From contig JAQGDQ010000020.1 of assembly GCA_030141605.1 (NCBI GenBank), positions 1,264,001 through 1,304,498 on the forward strand: 40,498 nucleotides of DNA. The letters run 5' to 3'. The notes under the pieces were generated by a model. The model was not told where the DNA came from and ran no database searches. It saw only the letters and a program-made list of their open reading frames with translations. Source of the DNA: Tubiluchus corallicola (Eukaryota > Priapulida > Priapulimorpha > Priapulimorphida > Tubiluchidae). The position numbers and the translations under genes are program-made. Shown piece by piece: positions 40,387 through 40,498 of the stretch; positions within the stretch are counted from its first letter, which is position 1; each line of letters begins with the position of its first letter.

Positions 40387-40498
40387 GTGGCGACTCGTGT
40401 ATAGCTACTGTGGAACTTCAGCACCCCCTATTTTCAGTCAGTATTCTCACTAATATTCAATATGATAAGTCTTTTTTCTTTAGTTCTTTCTTTATACT
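40387..40498. mobile_element. Possible DNA-transposon terminus running off the window
   Basis: CAGTGGCGACTCGTGTATAG, a short spacer and CTTCAGCACCCCCT resemble a hAT-like transposon end. The other end is outside the window, so this is only a suggestion. Confidence 0.3.

Overview
The window is AT-rich eukaryotic (metazoan) DNA: multi-exon genes with GT-AG introns, no operons, dense minisatellites and transposon relics, and one 753-base assembly gap (16544-17296). The 5S-rRNA-derived SINE, CR1/L2-like LINE relics, DNA-transposon MITEs and a DM+DMA transcription factor point to a non-vertebrate animal, probably aquatic. Phylum cannot be fixed from the sequence; a tunicate, cnidarian or mollusc would all fit.

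Two host genes are well supported. (1) On the + strand, a three-exon DMRT gene (17803-24426, 383 aa) has an intact DM zinc-binding domain, a DMA domain and a short 3' UTR with AATAAA. Exon joins preserve phase, and a good 3' splice site lies only 8 nt before the ATG, so an upstream non-coding exon or spliced leader is likely. (2) On the - strand, the last five exons of a tyrosine-kinase gene run from 39564 down to 34682. They cover the catalytic loop to the C-terminal tail; the N-lobe and any ectodomain lie beyond the right edge. The catalytic loop reads HGS instead of HRD, DFG is DFS, and the activation loop has an acidic run and no tyrosine, so a pseudokinase is predicted.

Layout. 1-4800: LINE relics, a hAT-type MITE with target duplication, and an ordered pentanucleotide array. 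4843-11308: a 6.5-kb element with about 670-bp inverted repeats, TTAA at both ends and a tandem array made from its own left terminus; nested inside are a 144-bp triplication, a CAGGGGTGTGCAAA-ended MITE, a tRNA-derived SINE and another MITE. 11309-17700: dispersed repeats and LINE relics, then the gap. 17803-24459: the DMRT gene, with transposon-filled introns. 24800-29610: large tandem arrays and a pogo-like MITE. 29611-33650: mostly gene-free, with a LINE reverse-transcriptase relic and a full-length 5S-SINE. 33715-40498: the kinase gene, its 3' minisatellite, and introns carrying further arrays.

The two genes show no sign of working together. The main signals are the degenerate kinase, a transposon family that appears to have seeded several unlike minisatellites, and an intronic array whose units combine CRE-, CCAAT- and YY1-like motifs.
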